From the NCBI RefSeq assembly GCF_033095865.1, contig NZ_AP019365.1:2205501-2269500 (forward strand): a stretch of 64,000 nt of DNA, read 5' to 3'. Numbering within the stretch: position 1 is the stretch's first letter; each line of letters starts with the position of its first letter. Below the pieces are notes generated by a model. It saw only the letters and a list, made by a program, of their open reading frames with translations, was not told where the DNA came from and did not search any database. Positions 30,507-38,298 of the stretch are shown here, piece after piece. Origin of the DNA: Pseudomonas sp. KU43P. Lineage in GTDB: Bacteria > Pseudomonadota > Gammaproteobacteria > Pseudomonadales > Pseudomonadaceae. The position numbers and the translations under genes are program-made.

Positions 30507-30893
30507 GGCAGGATCCTCCGTTTAGCCCTGTGAGTGTAGCAGAGGATTGGCCGGCCTCTGCTGGCTTTGCCATGACGCATTTAAGGCGTGCTCTCAACGC
30601 GTAGAAACAACTCGTTACTTATAAACAGCATGTTTAAAGTTTCTGACATTGCGTTGACTTTGGATGATGCTCGGCAGCTGAAATTAAATCGTTGTAGCGC
30701 CTGATTGAACGGTATGGCAGTCGAAGTATAGAGAGGAATTGTGCGTGGGAATATTCCTGCGCACTGGCCTGTGCCTGCGGCCAGTATCCGGGTTTTTAGA
30801 ATTTGGGCATTGAGCAAAACCTGAAAATCGTCCTAGATTGATAGTGCCCGCAGCAACCAAGGGCGATTTCAATAATCTGAAAGGAGTTCTCTT
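30507..30893. other. AT-rich control region upstream of the peptide locus
   Basis: This 387-bp region has no convincing gene. It holds an 8-bp hairpin (AGCAGAGG / CCTCTGCT) at 30538-30562 and a stretch from about 30600 to 30890 visibly richer in A/T than the flanking chromosome. A candidate sigma-70 promoter and an AAAGGAG ribosome binding site for the 23-codon gene lie at its right end. Confidence 0.6.
30810..30839 (+). promoter_or_regulatory. Candidate promoter of the peptide locus
   Basis: TTGAGC at 30810-30815 and TAGATT at 30834-30839 are separated by 18 bases and lie about 55 bases before the 23-codon gene. This is a pattern match only. Confidence 0.35.
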
Positions 30894-30965
30894 ATGAAAT
30901 CTGCAATCGAACTGTTCCGCACCGATGTAACGGGCGTTACTACCCAAGGTGTGTGCATGTGGTAA
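30894..30965 (+). CDS. 23-residue peptide: candidate RiPP precursor or leader peptide
   Basis: ATG at 30894 with a strong AAAGGAG 7 bases upstream. The product begins MKSAIELFRTD and ends VTTQGVCMW. The C-terminal Gly-Val-Cys-Met-Trp is rich in residues that radical SAM enzymes commonly modify. It heads a co-directional set containing a HemN-like radical SAM enzyme and an exporter, and is separated from them by a hairpin, as precursor genes often are. The alternative is a regulatory leader or arrest peptide controlling the amine-forming enzymes downstream. Too short for homology assignment by eye. Confidence 0.6.
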   Translation: MKSAIELFRTDVTGVTTQGVCMW

Positions 30966-30970
30966 GCAAG

Positions 30971-30991
30971 GGGGCGGCCTAGTGCCGCCCC
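30971..30991 (+). terminator. Hairpin between peptide gene and enzyme genes (attenuator or partial terminator)
   Basis: A perfect 8-bp GC stem (GGGGCGGC / GCCGCCCC) with a CTAGT loop starts 5 bases after the peptide stop. It is followed by CTCTCTACCTC, not a clear T-run, so partial termination, mRNA stabilisation or attenuation are all possible. Confidence 0.55.
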
Positions 30992-31019
30992 TCTCTACCT
31001 CTTGAAAGGAGCATGGTTT

Positions 31020-31409
31020 ATGGATGATCGTGGCTACCACACCCTTTGGGATATAACAGGTGCCAGCGCAAAGTTGCTGACCAGCGATAAGACATTGCAT
31101 CGCTTTTTTCTGACTGTATTTCAGGCGTCCGGGTTCACCGTCATCAGCGATATGATCCACAAGTTTTCTTCAGGTGGGGAGGGTGTGACGGGGATCTTTC
31201 TATTGTCGGAGTCGCACCTTTCATACCATACCTACCCCGAGCGTGGGTATATCAGTATCGATGTCTATACCTGCGGCAAAGGCAACCACTCGATCAATGA
31301 ACGGATTGCAGCGTTTTTTGGTGAGGACGTCCAGGTCAACAGAAGGACGCTGTTGCGCGGCAGTGTGGTGACTGGCTTGTCGGGGGGGCGATATGCGACT
31401 GCTCGATAA
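31020..31409 (+). CDS. SpeD-like pyruvoyl-dependent decarboxylase (AdoMet decarboxylase family)
   Basis: 129 residues from ATG 31020, with AAAGGAG 8 bases upstream. It matches the short bacterial AdoMet decarboxylase class throughout its active-site block SESHLSYHTYPERGYISIDV. Ser65 after Glu64 is the self-cleavage/pyruvoyl site, and His70 and Cys85 (DVYTCG) are at the exact spacing of the catalytic residues of the Thermotoga-type enzyme. It should therefore be catalytically competent. No aminopropyltransferase (speE) is nearby. Some SpeD homologues have been reported to decarboxylate ornithine or arginine, so AdoMet is not assured as substrate. Its last 17 bases overlap the radical SAM gene. 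Confidence 0.85.
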   Translation: MDDRGYHTLWDITGASAKLLTSDKTLHRFFLTVFQASGFTVISDMIHKFSSGGEGVTGIFLLSESHLSYHTYPERGYISIDVYTCGKGNHSINERIAAFFGEDVQVNRRTLLRGSVVTGLSGGRYATAR

Positions 31410-32202
31410 AGGCCTGGTAAAGTTCGATTATCAATTTCCGCTTTATAATTTCTTCTTTCCGGCTCAGACGCACAACTGCTATGCGCCCGACAAAAGCCAG
31501 TTTTCAGAAATCATGGCCGGCGCCAATCAATCGGCACGTTCGCGCGCGTTGTATTTTCATGTGCCCTTTTGCGAAGCCATTTGTTCGTTCTGCCCTTTCA
31601 CGCGGGGGCTGTACAAGAGTGCCGACGACATTGACCGATATACGCAGGCGCTGATCCGGGAGATCGAATACAAGGCGCAGATGATCGATTTGAAAGCGGT
31701 ACCCGTCAGGGCGATATTTTTTGGCGGCGGCACCCCTTCGCTGTTGTCGCCGCGAAATATCCAGGACATTGGCGAGGCATTGCATCGTCACTTCGACATG
31801 AGCGAAGTGAAGGAGTTTTCATTCGAATTCAATGTCACCAGTGTCACCGAAGCGCGTGCGCGCGCGCTGGCCGATATCGGGGTGACCCATGCGCGCTTTG
31901 GGCTGCAAACGGTAGACAGCGAATGGCGCCAACTATTCAACCTCGACCCCGACATTGGCAAGATCGAGCGTGCCGTTGAACAGTTGCGCGCCCATTTCGG
32001 CCATGTGCTGTGTGACATTCTCTATGGCATGAATGGCAGCAACGAACATCAGACACTCGCCGACATCGACAAGGCCGTCGCCATGGGTGTCAGCAATGTC
32101 GATATCTACCCCATCAACAATGCCGCCACCTCCGTCAAATTGCACAAGCAGATCAGGGCACGCTCCACGGAGGTAATGCCCGCCATGCCAAGCTCAACAT
32201 GA
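31393..32202 (+). CDS. HemN/HemW-like radical SAM enzyme, N-terminal part (frame broken)
   Basis: 269 residues as read. The radical SAM cluster motif CxxxCxxC is Cys60, Cys64 and Cys67 (HVPFCEAICSFCPF), followed by the AdoMet-binding GGGTPSLL and later barrel strands (FSFEFNVTSV, RFGLQTVD, CDILYGMNG). This is the coproporphyrinogen oxidase-like (HemN) class, which also contains peptide methyltransferases. The frame ends prematurely within the barrel after SVKLHKQIRA, and the homologous continuation is in the next frame at 32199-32798. The start overlaps the SpeD-like gene by 17 bases. Confidence 0.8.
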   Translation: MRLLDKGLVKFDYQFPLYNFFFPAQTHNCYAPDKSQFSEIMAGANQSARSRALYFHVPFCEAICSFCPFTRGLYKSADDIDRYTQALIREIEYKAQMIDLKAVPVRAIFFGGGTPSLLSPRNIQDIGEALHRHFDMSEVKEFSFEFNVTSVTEARARALADIGVTHARFGLQTVDSEWRQLFNLDPDIGKIERAVEQLRAHFGHVLCDILYGMNGSNEHQTLADIDKAVAMGVSNVDIYPINNAATSVKLHKQIRARSTEVMPAMPSST

Positions 32203-32798
32203 AGTTCATGCTCGATGAGCACCTGCGCCAATATGGTTATGTGCCGTACAACGGCCATGGCTATGTGCACAGGCCCGGAAACGGCGGTGAACTGTTCAGC
32301 GATGATTACGCGTTCATCTACCACGAACATGTCTACGGCTATGCCGATCACGACCTATTGGGCTTTGGCGTGGGGGCTATCTCTTCGGTGGCAGGGCACG
32401 TCATTACCAATGTTTCCCTGCGTGAAAAATATACCCAACGCATGACGGCAGGCGAGCACCTGTGCCAGGTCAGCCGGCACGACCCGGTGCTGGATGTGGT
32501 CAAGCCCCTTGTACTGCGCCTGGCCTACCACGGTTCGGTCGACAAGCGGTTGGTCGAGCTGGCCCGTGTGCCCAAGGCGCTGATGCAGCGACTCGATGCA
32601 TTGGTCCAGTCCGGCCTGGTGGTGGAGGACAACCATTACTACCGGTTGACCCGGCTTGGTTGGCTTTGGTACAGCAACATCATGTTCTACCTGATGCCTG
32701 CAAGTGAACAGGACATTCTCCGAAAGCTGGTGTTCGAACGGCTCGATGTCCCTGGGCGGGACATCACGGAGCATGAATTGATTTATGCCGCTGGCTGA
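32199..32798 (+). CDS. HemN/HemW-like radical SAM enzyme, C-terminal part
   Basis: 199 residues if begun at the ATG at 32199, which overlaps the upstream stop as ATGA; the same frame is open further back (TLHGGNARHAKLN). It reads as the missing second half of a HemN-type protein. It has YGYVPYNGHGYVHR, then LLGFGVGAISSVAGHVITN (the LGxGAxS region), then a HemN C-terminal helical domain. Either one base was lost between about 32150 and 32190, inactivating the gene or reflecting a sequencing error, or the enzyme is made as two coupled chains. No canonical -1 slippery heptamer was seen. Confidence 0.7.
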   Translation: MKFMLDEHLRQYGYVPYNGHGYVHRPGNGGELFSDDYAFIYHEHVYGYADHDLLGFGVGAISSVAGHVITNVSLREKYTQRMTAGEHLCQVSRHDPVLDVVKPLVLRLAYHGSVDKRLVELARVPKALMQRLDALVQSGLVVEDNHYYRLTRLGWLWYSNIMFYLMPASEQDILRKLVFERLDVPGRDITEHELIYAAG

Positions 32799-32812
32799 GG
32801 AAAGCATGAAAT

Positions 32813-34030
32813 ATGCAGGCGTTGAGTCTTAACAGCGGCACACGTTCCCTGACGTTGGGCTACTGCTTTTCCAAATGTGGTGAGTTTGCCTTCGAAGCGG
32901 CCTTTGCCGTGGCAATCGTGTCCATGACCGATGCAGACCTGCTGTTGATTGGCATTGCCTATTTTTTCCGCTACTTGCCGAGCATGGTGTTTTCGCCCTT
33001 GGGGGGGTGGCTTGCGGATAACGCCGACAAGAAACGCACACTGTTTCTGGTAGAGGCCGCCAAAGGCATCCTGGCACTTGCCTTCTTCATGGCGTTCAGC
33101 CTGTTCGCGCCAGTATTGCCCGTGTTGGTTGGCCTGGTGATGGTCATGACCGCGCTCGAGTGTTTGTATGTGCCGACGTTTCGCGCGTACTTTCCCGACC
33201 TTGTCGAAAAGGACCAGTTGGCCTCGGTCAACAGCGGAATCCAGGTGATCGAGGATGCTGCCTCGATTATCGGCCCGCTGGTTTTCTCGGTGTGCGTGTT
33301 GCTGCTGTCTCGCGATGCAACGTTCCTGTTCTTTGCCATATGCCTGGTGTTGTCGGCCATTTCCATCGCAACGTTGGGGCCTGCCAGGCAAGGCGCCCGA
33401 CAGGCATTCGAAGGCCGCGCCATCATCCGCGATGCGGCGCGCAGTGTTGGCCGGCTTAGGGCCAGCAATGCGCCATTGTTTGCTGTCATCGGCTGCACCA
33501 CGCTCTGTGCGATGTTCGCGACGTCGGTGATTCGCTTCATCCTTCCGGCTTCGGTGCTGGAGCACTTTGCCTCTGAAGCGGCGGTCGGTTACGTGTTCTC
33601 GCTGTTGGCGGCAGGCACCGTATTGGGTGGCGTGCTCTACACACGCTTCAACCCGCGCACAACTGCGCGCTTGGTGCTGCGTTACTGGGTGTTGTACGGC
33701 GCGCTGTTCTTTGCGGCTGCAGTGGCGCTGCAATTCAACAGCTGGCTGTTTCTGCTGATGCTGTTTCTGGTCGGCTTCATTGGTGCATTCGTCGATATCG
33801 CCATCGTCACCAACATCCAATGCTTGTCGAGCGAGCATGAAGTTGGCCGCAACTTTTCCCTCTATTACTTCACAGCCGTCATTGGGGACGCCGTCTCAGG
33901 GCTGGTTGCCAGCCTGGTCTTCGTGCTTGCGGGCCCGGCAACTTTCATCTGGATGACGCTCATGCTGTTCATCGCGCCCGTGCGCTGGAACCTCAAAGGA
34001 ACTGCACATGACACCGACCATCCTCTATAG
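32813..34030 (+). CDS. EntS-like MFS exporter
   Basis: 405 residues with about twelve membrane helices. The pattern FRYLPSMVFSPLGGWLADNADKKRTLFLVE and the NSGIQVIEDAASIIGPL segment place it in the MFS_3/EntS group, which exports siderophores and other secondary metabolites. It begins 14 bases after the radical SAM part and its end overlaps the decarboxylase gene by 23 bases. The likely role is export of the locus product, inferred from position. Confidence 0.85.
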   Translation: MQALSLNSGTRSLTLGYCFSKCGEFAFEAAFAVAIVSMTDADLLLIGIAYFFRYLPSMVFSPLGGWLADNADKKRTLFLVEAAKGILALAFFMAFSLFAPVLPVLVGLVMVMTALECLYVPTFRAYFPDLVEKDQLASVNSGIQVIEDAASIIGPLVFSVCVLLLSRDATFLFFAICLVLSAISIATLGPARQGARQAFEGRAIIRDAARSVGRLRASNAPLFAVIGCTTLCAMFATSVIRFILPASVLEHFASEAAVGYVFSLLAAGTVLGGVLYTRFNPRTTARLVLRYWVLYGALFFAAAVALQFNSWLFLLMLFLVGFIGAFVDIAIVTNIQCLSSEHEVGRNFSLYYFTAVIGDAVSGLVASLVFVLAGPATFIWMTLMLFIAPVRWNLKGTAHDTDHPL

Positions 34031-36059
34031 CGCGGGGCTGCCCATGGCTGCATGGGAGGGCATGCAGGCGACCGTTTTCAATTCGTCAGTCAACCTCGCG
34101 CTCGCTTCGGTATTGCTATTGAAGCCTGAAGATGCGCTGCAACCCGCAGTGCGTGAGGCAGTGGAGCGTTGGGGCCTGCCGCTGTTCATCGCCTTGGAAC
34201 ATCGGCATAGCCCGGTAGAGGCAGGCGATGAGCAGCGAGTGGACATACCCTTGTCGGCACACGACAGGGCACGGTTGATGGCTGCCGCGCTCGCCTTCGA
34301 ACAGCAGGCGCTGCCCCCTTTCACACGCACGGTTGCGTCTTTTGTTGGCAAGCGCCGGCCTACCTTCGCCTGCCCTGGGCACCAAGGTGGCGCATGTTTG
34401 CAGCAGCATCCTGCCGGGGCCCGTTTCATGAGCTTGCTGGGGCAGGGCGTGTTCCAGGTGGATGTGCCCCATGCCGCGCCCGAGCTGGGTGATGTGCTGA
34501 GCCATGAAGGCCCGGTACTGGAGGCGGAGGAACTGGCCGCAAGGGTGTTTGGCGCCGACGAGACCTGGTTCGTGCTCAATGGCACCTCCACCGCCAACAA
34601 GGTGGTTGCCAGCGCGCTGCTGGCGGCCGGCGACCTGGTTTTGCTGGATCGCAACAGCCACAAGTCGGTGTTTCTTGGCGCCTTGGTGCAGTGCGGCGCC
34701 TTGCCGGTGTACCTGGACAATGTGCGCGATGAGCGAGGATTGCTGGGCGGCTATCGCGTCGGTGCCCTGGATGAAGCCCATCTGCGCAGCTGGGCGGGGC
34801 AGGTCTGTGAGCGCCGGGCGCGCGAGCCCAGGCCCTTTCGCCTGGCGGTGATCCAGCAGGCAACGTGCGATGGGGTGGTGGTCGATGCGTCAGCCTTGTT
34901 GGCCCGCATCGGCCATCTGTGTGATTACGTGCTGTTCGATGGCGCCTGGGCCGGGTATGAGCCTTTTGTGCCGGCGCTGGCCGGGTTATCGCCGCTGAAT
35001 GTGCAACTGACCGACGCCTCGCCTGGCATTGTCGTGACCCAGTCGGTGCACAAGCAGATGTCCGGCCTCTCGCAAACCTCGCAGATTCACAAGAAGGACC
35101 GGCATATCAGCCACCTGCGCCGCTACTGCAGCTGGCCGGTGTTCAACGCCGCATTCATGCAGCACGCCTCGACCAGCCCTTCTTATCCGCTGTTCATGTC
35201 GCTGGAAGTCAATGCGGCCATGCTCGCCGAGGGTGAGGGCGAGCGCCACTGGCGCCAGGCGTTGGCGGCTGCGCAGTGGTTGCGCGAGCAGGTGGGGCGC
35301 CGCTGTCGCTTGATCCGGCCGCTGATGCTGACCGTCTCGAATACCTCGAGCCAGTACCAGCCACAAGGTGCCTTGGCGATCGAGCCTGGCCTGCACCATG
35401 CCGACCCGTGCAAAGTCATTTTCCTCACCCACGGGCCGCTGGATATCCCGGCCTGCCTGATCACTCGCTACCTGCAGGACTGCGAGTTCACGCCGGAAAA
35501 AACCGACTTCTACACCTTCACCCTGCTGATGACGCCCTCTAGTGACAGTGCCGCCTTGAGCCGGCTGGTGGACGCGCTCGAAGCGTTCGAAGCGCATTGG
35601 CACACGGGGACTGCGGCGCTGCAGTTGCTGCCTTCGTTGCGTGGAGCTGCAGCTACTTACGAGGGGCTGTCCATTGCTGCGCTGGGCGAGCGCATCAATG
35701 CGCTTTATCGCACGCATCAGGTTGAGCAGCGGCAAAGCGAGATTTTCAGCGCAATCGGGGCGGCGCAGTGCGATCGCTCGCCTTACCAGGCCAACCAGCA
35801 GTTCGTGCGTGGTGAGGCCCGTTTGCGCTGTGTGAAGGAGGTGGTGGGCCAAGTGGCGGCCGAGGGGGTGATCCCGTACCCACCCGGGATCATGTGCATC
35901 GCCCCCGGCGAGCGCTGGACGGCTGCGTTGGTCGACTACCTGCAAGCCGTCGAGGCGTTGGCGGCGCTGTACTGCGAGTTCGCCCCGCATATCCAGGGTG
36001 TCCATGAAATGCGCAATGCCGATGGCTCTGCCTCGCTGGGGGTATTCGTGCTTGACTGA
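34008..36059 (+). CDS. PLP-dependent Orn/Lys/Arg decarboxylase family protein
   Basis: 683 residues, slightly shorter than the 710-755 of the biodegradative enzymes. A reduced N-terminal wing domain is followed by RPTFACPGHQGG, a core with NGTSTANKVV and LFDGAWAGYEPF, and the PLP lysine Lys349 in TQSVHKQMSGLSQTSQIH, closely matching CadA/LdcC/SpeF. It is expected to make a primary amine (cadaverine, putrescine or agmatine) or to decarboxylate a peptide-derived residue. The substrate is not decided by sequence. It overlaps the exporter upstream by 23 bases and dinB downstream by 8 bases. Confidence 0.85.
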   Translation: MTPTILYSAGLPMAAWEGMQATVFNSSVNLALASVLLLKPEDALQPAVREAVERWGLPLFIALEHRHSPVEAGDEQRVDIPLSAHDRARLMAAALAFEQQALPPFTRTVASFVGKRRPTFACPGHQGGACLQQHPAGARFMSLLGQGVFQVDVPHAAPELGDVLSHEGPVLEAEELAARVFGADETWFVLNGTSTANKVVASALLAAGDLVLLDRNSHKSVFLGALVQCGALPVYLDNVRDERGLLGGYRVGALDEAHLRSWAGQVCERRAREPRPFRLAVIQQATCDGVVVDASALLARIGHLCDYVLFDGAWAGYEPFVPALAGLSPLNVQLTDASPGIVVTQSVHKQMSGLSQTSQIHKKDRHISHLRRYCSWPVFNAAFMQHASTSPSYPLFMSLEVNAAMLAEGEGERHWRQALAAAQWLREQVGRRCRLIRPLMLTVSNTSSQYQPQGALAIEPGLHHADPCKVIFLTHGPLDIPACLITRYLQDCEFTPEKTDFYTFTLLMTPSSDSAALSRLVDALEAFEAHWHTGTAALQLLPSLRGAAATYEGLSIAALGERINALYRTHQVEQRQSEIFSAIGAAQCDRSPYQANQQFVRGEARLRCVKEVVGQVAAEGVIPYPPGIMCIAPGERWTAALVDYLQAVEALAALYCEFAPHIQGVHEMRNADGSASLGVFVLD

Positions 36060-37137
36060 ACACCCTCGACGGCCTGGCGGTGCGCGCAAGTTCATTCACG
36101 TCGACATGGACTCCTACTTCGTCGCCGTCGAGCTCCTGGATGCGCCCTGGTTGCGCGATCGGCCGGTCGCTGTGGGCGGCACGGCGCTGGAGCGGGGCGT
36201 GATCAGTACCTCCAACTACATTGCCAGGGCGTTTGGCGTCAGAAGCGGCATGGCAACCGCCACCGCGCAGCGCCTGTGCCCGGACTTGGTGCTGTTGCCT
36301 GTGCGCTTCGAGCGTTACGAGGCGGTCACTGGCAGGCTGGAGGAAATTTTCCGGCGCTTTACGCCGACCGTCGAGTTTCTCTCGCTGGATGAGGCCTCGC
36401 TGGATGTCACAGGGCAGCCGCACTGCAACGGTTCGGCGACACACATGGCCAGCCGTATCCGGGCAACCATCGAGCGAGAGCTGCAGTTGACGGCTTCGGC
36501 CGGCATCGCACCTTTGAAGTACCTGGCGAAAATGGCCTCTGAAGTGAACAAGCCCAATGGCCAGTTTGTGGTTGCACCGGATCAGGTGCAGGCCTTTCTT
36601 GCGAACCTGGACATTCGCAAGATCCCCGGGGTGGGGCCCAAGACCGGGGCTGTGCTGCAGGCCATGGGGTGCGTCAAATGCGCTGATGTCACCGAGCAGA
36701 TGATCCCTGCGCTGCTGCGCCAGCTCGGGGCGCATGGTTTCTATGTGTGGGAGCGTTGCCGCGGGCAGGAGGGCTACGAAGGCAAGGCGGGCGGTGTGCA
36801 GTCGCTGGGCGTCGAGCACACCTTGCCCAGCGACTGCCATGACTTTGCGCGCTGCGCCAGCGAACTGGATGGACTGCTGGCGGCCCTGGCGGTGCGCATG
36901 GAGGCGCTTGGCGATGCGCCGCCGATTGTCAGGAACCAGGTCAAGCTGAAGTTTGCCGATTTCACCACGGCCAGTGCCGAGGCGGGCGCCCTGGCATTGG
37001 AACCGCAGGTGGTGCATGGCCTGTGCCGCATGCTTTGGAATACCAAGCGGCAGGGGCGAGCCGTGCGCCTGGTCGGCATTGCCGTCAAGATCCGCAGAAG
37101 TCTGCCGGACCCATTGCAACTTGAGTTGGGATTGTGA
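36052..37137 (+). CDS. dinB: DNA polymerase IV (Y family)
   Basis: 361 residues from a TTG at 36052, the most sensible start before the conserved KFIHVDMDSYFVAVE; it overlaps the decarboxylase stop by 8 bases. Catalytic acids Asp18 and Asp113-Glu114 (SLDEASLDVT), the steric-gate region and the helix-hairpin-helix IPGVGPKTGAVLQAMG are present. It is an error-prone translesion polymerase, normally under LexA, but no SOS box was seen just upstream, where the decarboxylase gene lies. Being the last gene of an unrelated-looking operon is unusual. The 3' end overlaps the convergent AraC gene by 53 bases. Confidence 0.9.
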   Translation: MTEHPRRPGGARKFIHVDMDSYFVAVELLDAPWLRDRPVAVGGTALERGVISTSNYIARAFGVRSGMATATAQRLCPDLVLLPVRFERYEAVTGRLEEIFRRFTPTVEFLSLDEASLDVTGQPHCNGSATHMASRIRATIERELQLTASAGIAPLKYLAKMASEVNKPNGQFVVAPDQVQAFLANLDIRKIPGVGPKTGAVLQAMGCVKCADVTEQMIPALLRQLGAHGFYVWERCRGQEGYEGKAGGVQSLGVEHTLPSDCHDFARCASELDGLLAALAVRMEALGDAPPIVRNQVKLKFADFTTASAEAGALALEPQVVHGLCRMLWNTKRQGRAVRLVGIAVKIRRSLPDPLQLELGL

Positions 37138-37987
37138 GCAGCCGGGCAGGCAACGCTGCGTCGACGCATGCTTTGCGATAGGCCCCCGGTGTCACCCCGT
37201 AGGCCTGCTTGAACTGCCGGCTCAAATGGCTCTGGTCTGCAAACCCTAGTGCGAACGCCACCTCAGAGGCTGCCTGGCCCCTTTTCAACAGATCACGGGC
37301 GTGGGTGAGGCGCCGCTGTTTCAACCAGGCGTGCGGCGGCAACCCGGTGGCCTGGCGGAACACACGGGCGAAATGGAAGGGCGACAAGTTGACCGCCGCC
37401 GCCAGTGCTTCCAGCGAAGGTGGGTCGGCCAGTTGGCTTTCCAGCAGCTCGCGGGCGCGGGCCACGGCCAAGGGCTCGTTGCCGGGGGCCGTGGGTTCGG
37501 GGCAATGGCCGTGGCGCTGCACCAGCGCCAGCACCGCCTGGCGCCAGGCGGTCTGTTGTTCGAGGGCGCTGGCGCCCAGCTCGGACAAGCGGTGCAGCTG
37601 GCTGAAGGCCGAGGCCAGCGCAGGGTCCTGGATCACGCTTTCGCGAAAGCGCGGCATGCCGTGGCGGCCCAGTTCCAGTTCGTCGAGCACGCCGGTGACC
37701 CGTTCATGCTCGGGGTAGAAACCACGATAGCGCCAGCCGGCCTCGTGGGCGGTGGCGCCGGTGTGCAGTTCGTCTGGGTTGATCAGCACCATGCTGCCGA
37801 CCGGCGCCAGGTGCTCGCTGCCGCGGTGCCAGAAGCTCTGGGCACCGGACTCGATCACGGTGAACACATACCCTTCATGCACATGGGGCGCGAAGCGCTG
37901 CTGGATATAGCGCGCATGCAGCATCTCGACATCGCCCAGGGCGGGCGCCTGCCAGAGGTGGGCTTGTTCGCGCAGGGGCGTGGTCAT
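37085..37987 (-). CDS. AraC family regulator of azlCD
   Basis: 300 residues from ATG 37987, which overlaps the azlD stop (ATGA). N-terminal cupin sensor (APHVHEGYVFTVIESGAQSF, then NPDELHTG) and a C-terminal AraC double helix-turn-helix (SLEALAAAVNLSPFHFARVF and SEVAFALGFADQSHLSRQFK). A ~35-residue tail after the HTH is unusual and runs into the convergent dinB gene. Position suggests control of the amino acid exporter azlCD. Confidence 0.88.
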   Translation of the reverse strand: MTTPLREQAHLWQAPALGDVEMLHARYIQQRFAPHVHEGYVFTVIESGAQSFWHRGSEHLAPVGSMVLINPDELHTGATAHEAGWRYRGFYPEHERVTGVLDELELGRHGMPRFRESVIQDPALASAFSQLHRLSELGASALEQQTAWRQAVLALVQRHGHCPEPTAPGNEPLAVARARELLESQLADPPSLEALAAAVNLSPFHFARVFRQATGLPPHAWLKQRRLTHARDLLKRGQAASEVAFALGFADQSHLSRQFKQAYGVTPGAYRKACVDAALPARLLTIPTQVAMGPADFCGS

Positions 37988-38298
37988 GCCAGCCAGCTGC
38001 GCAGCAGGAAGAAGATCAGCATGCTCGCCAGCATGCTCAGCAATACGCTGCGGGTCAACAGCACCAGGGCGATGGCGACCAGGGCGCCGAGCAGGTAAGG
38101 GTTGAGCGGGCTCAGGTCGAGCTGGTGGCCGGGCAGGAAGATGATCGGCCCGCAGATGGCGGTGAGCATGCCGGGCACGGCGAAGCCGAGGAACTGCCGT
38201 GCGTTGGAGCTCAGGCGCAGCGGCAGGCGCGGTTCGAGGAAGGCGTAGCGGTTGAGGAACACCACGGCGCCCATGGCGAAGATCAGTAGCCAGGTCAT
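37984..38298 (-). CDS. AzlD family branched-chain amino acid exporter subunit
   Basis: 104 residues with four membrane helices (TWLLIFAMGAVVFLNRYAFL, LGFAVPGMLTAICGPIIF, LLGALVAIALVLLT, LLSMLASMLIFFLLR). AzlD is the small partner of AzlC in export of branched-chain or related amino acids. The ATG at 38298 overlaps the azlC stop (ATGA). Confidence 0.88.
   Translation of the reverse strand: MTWLLIFAMGAVVFLNRYAFLEPRLPLRLSSNARQFLGFAVPGMLTAICGPIIFLPGHQLDLSPLNPYLLGALVAIALVLLTRSVLLSMLASMLIFFLLRSWLA

Noticed and set aside
32100..32200. Programmed -1 frameshift in the radical SAM gene
   Set aside because: No X-XXY-YYZ heptamer in the proper phase near the junction, unlike the clear A6G site in the IS element.
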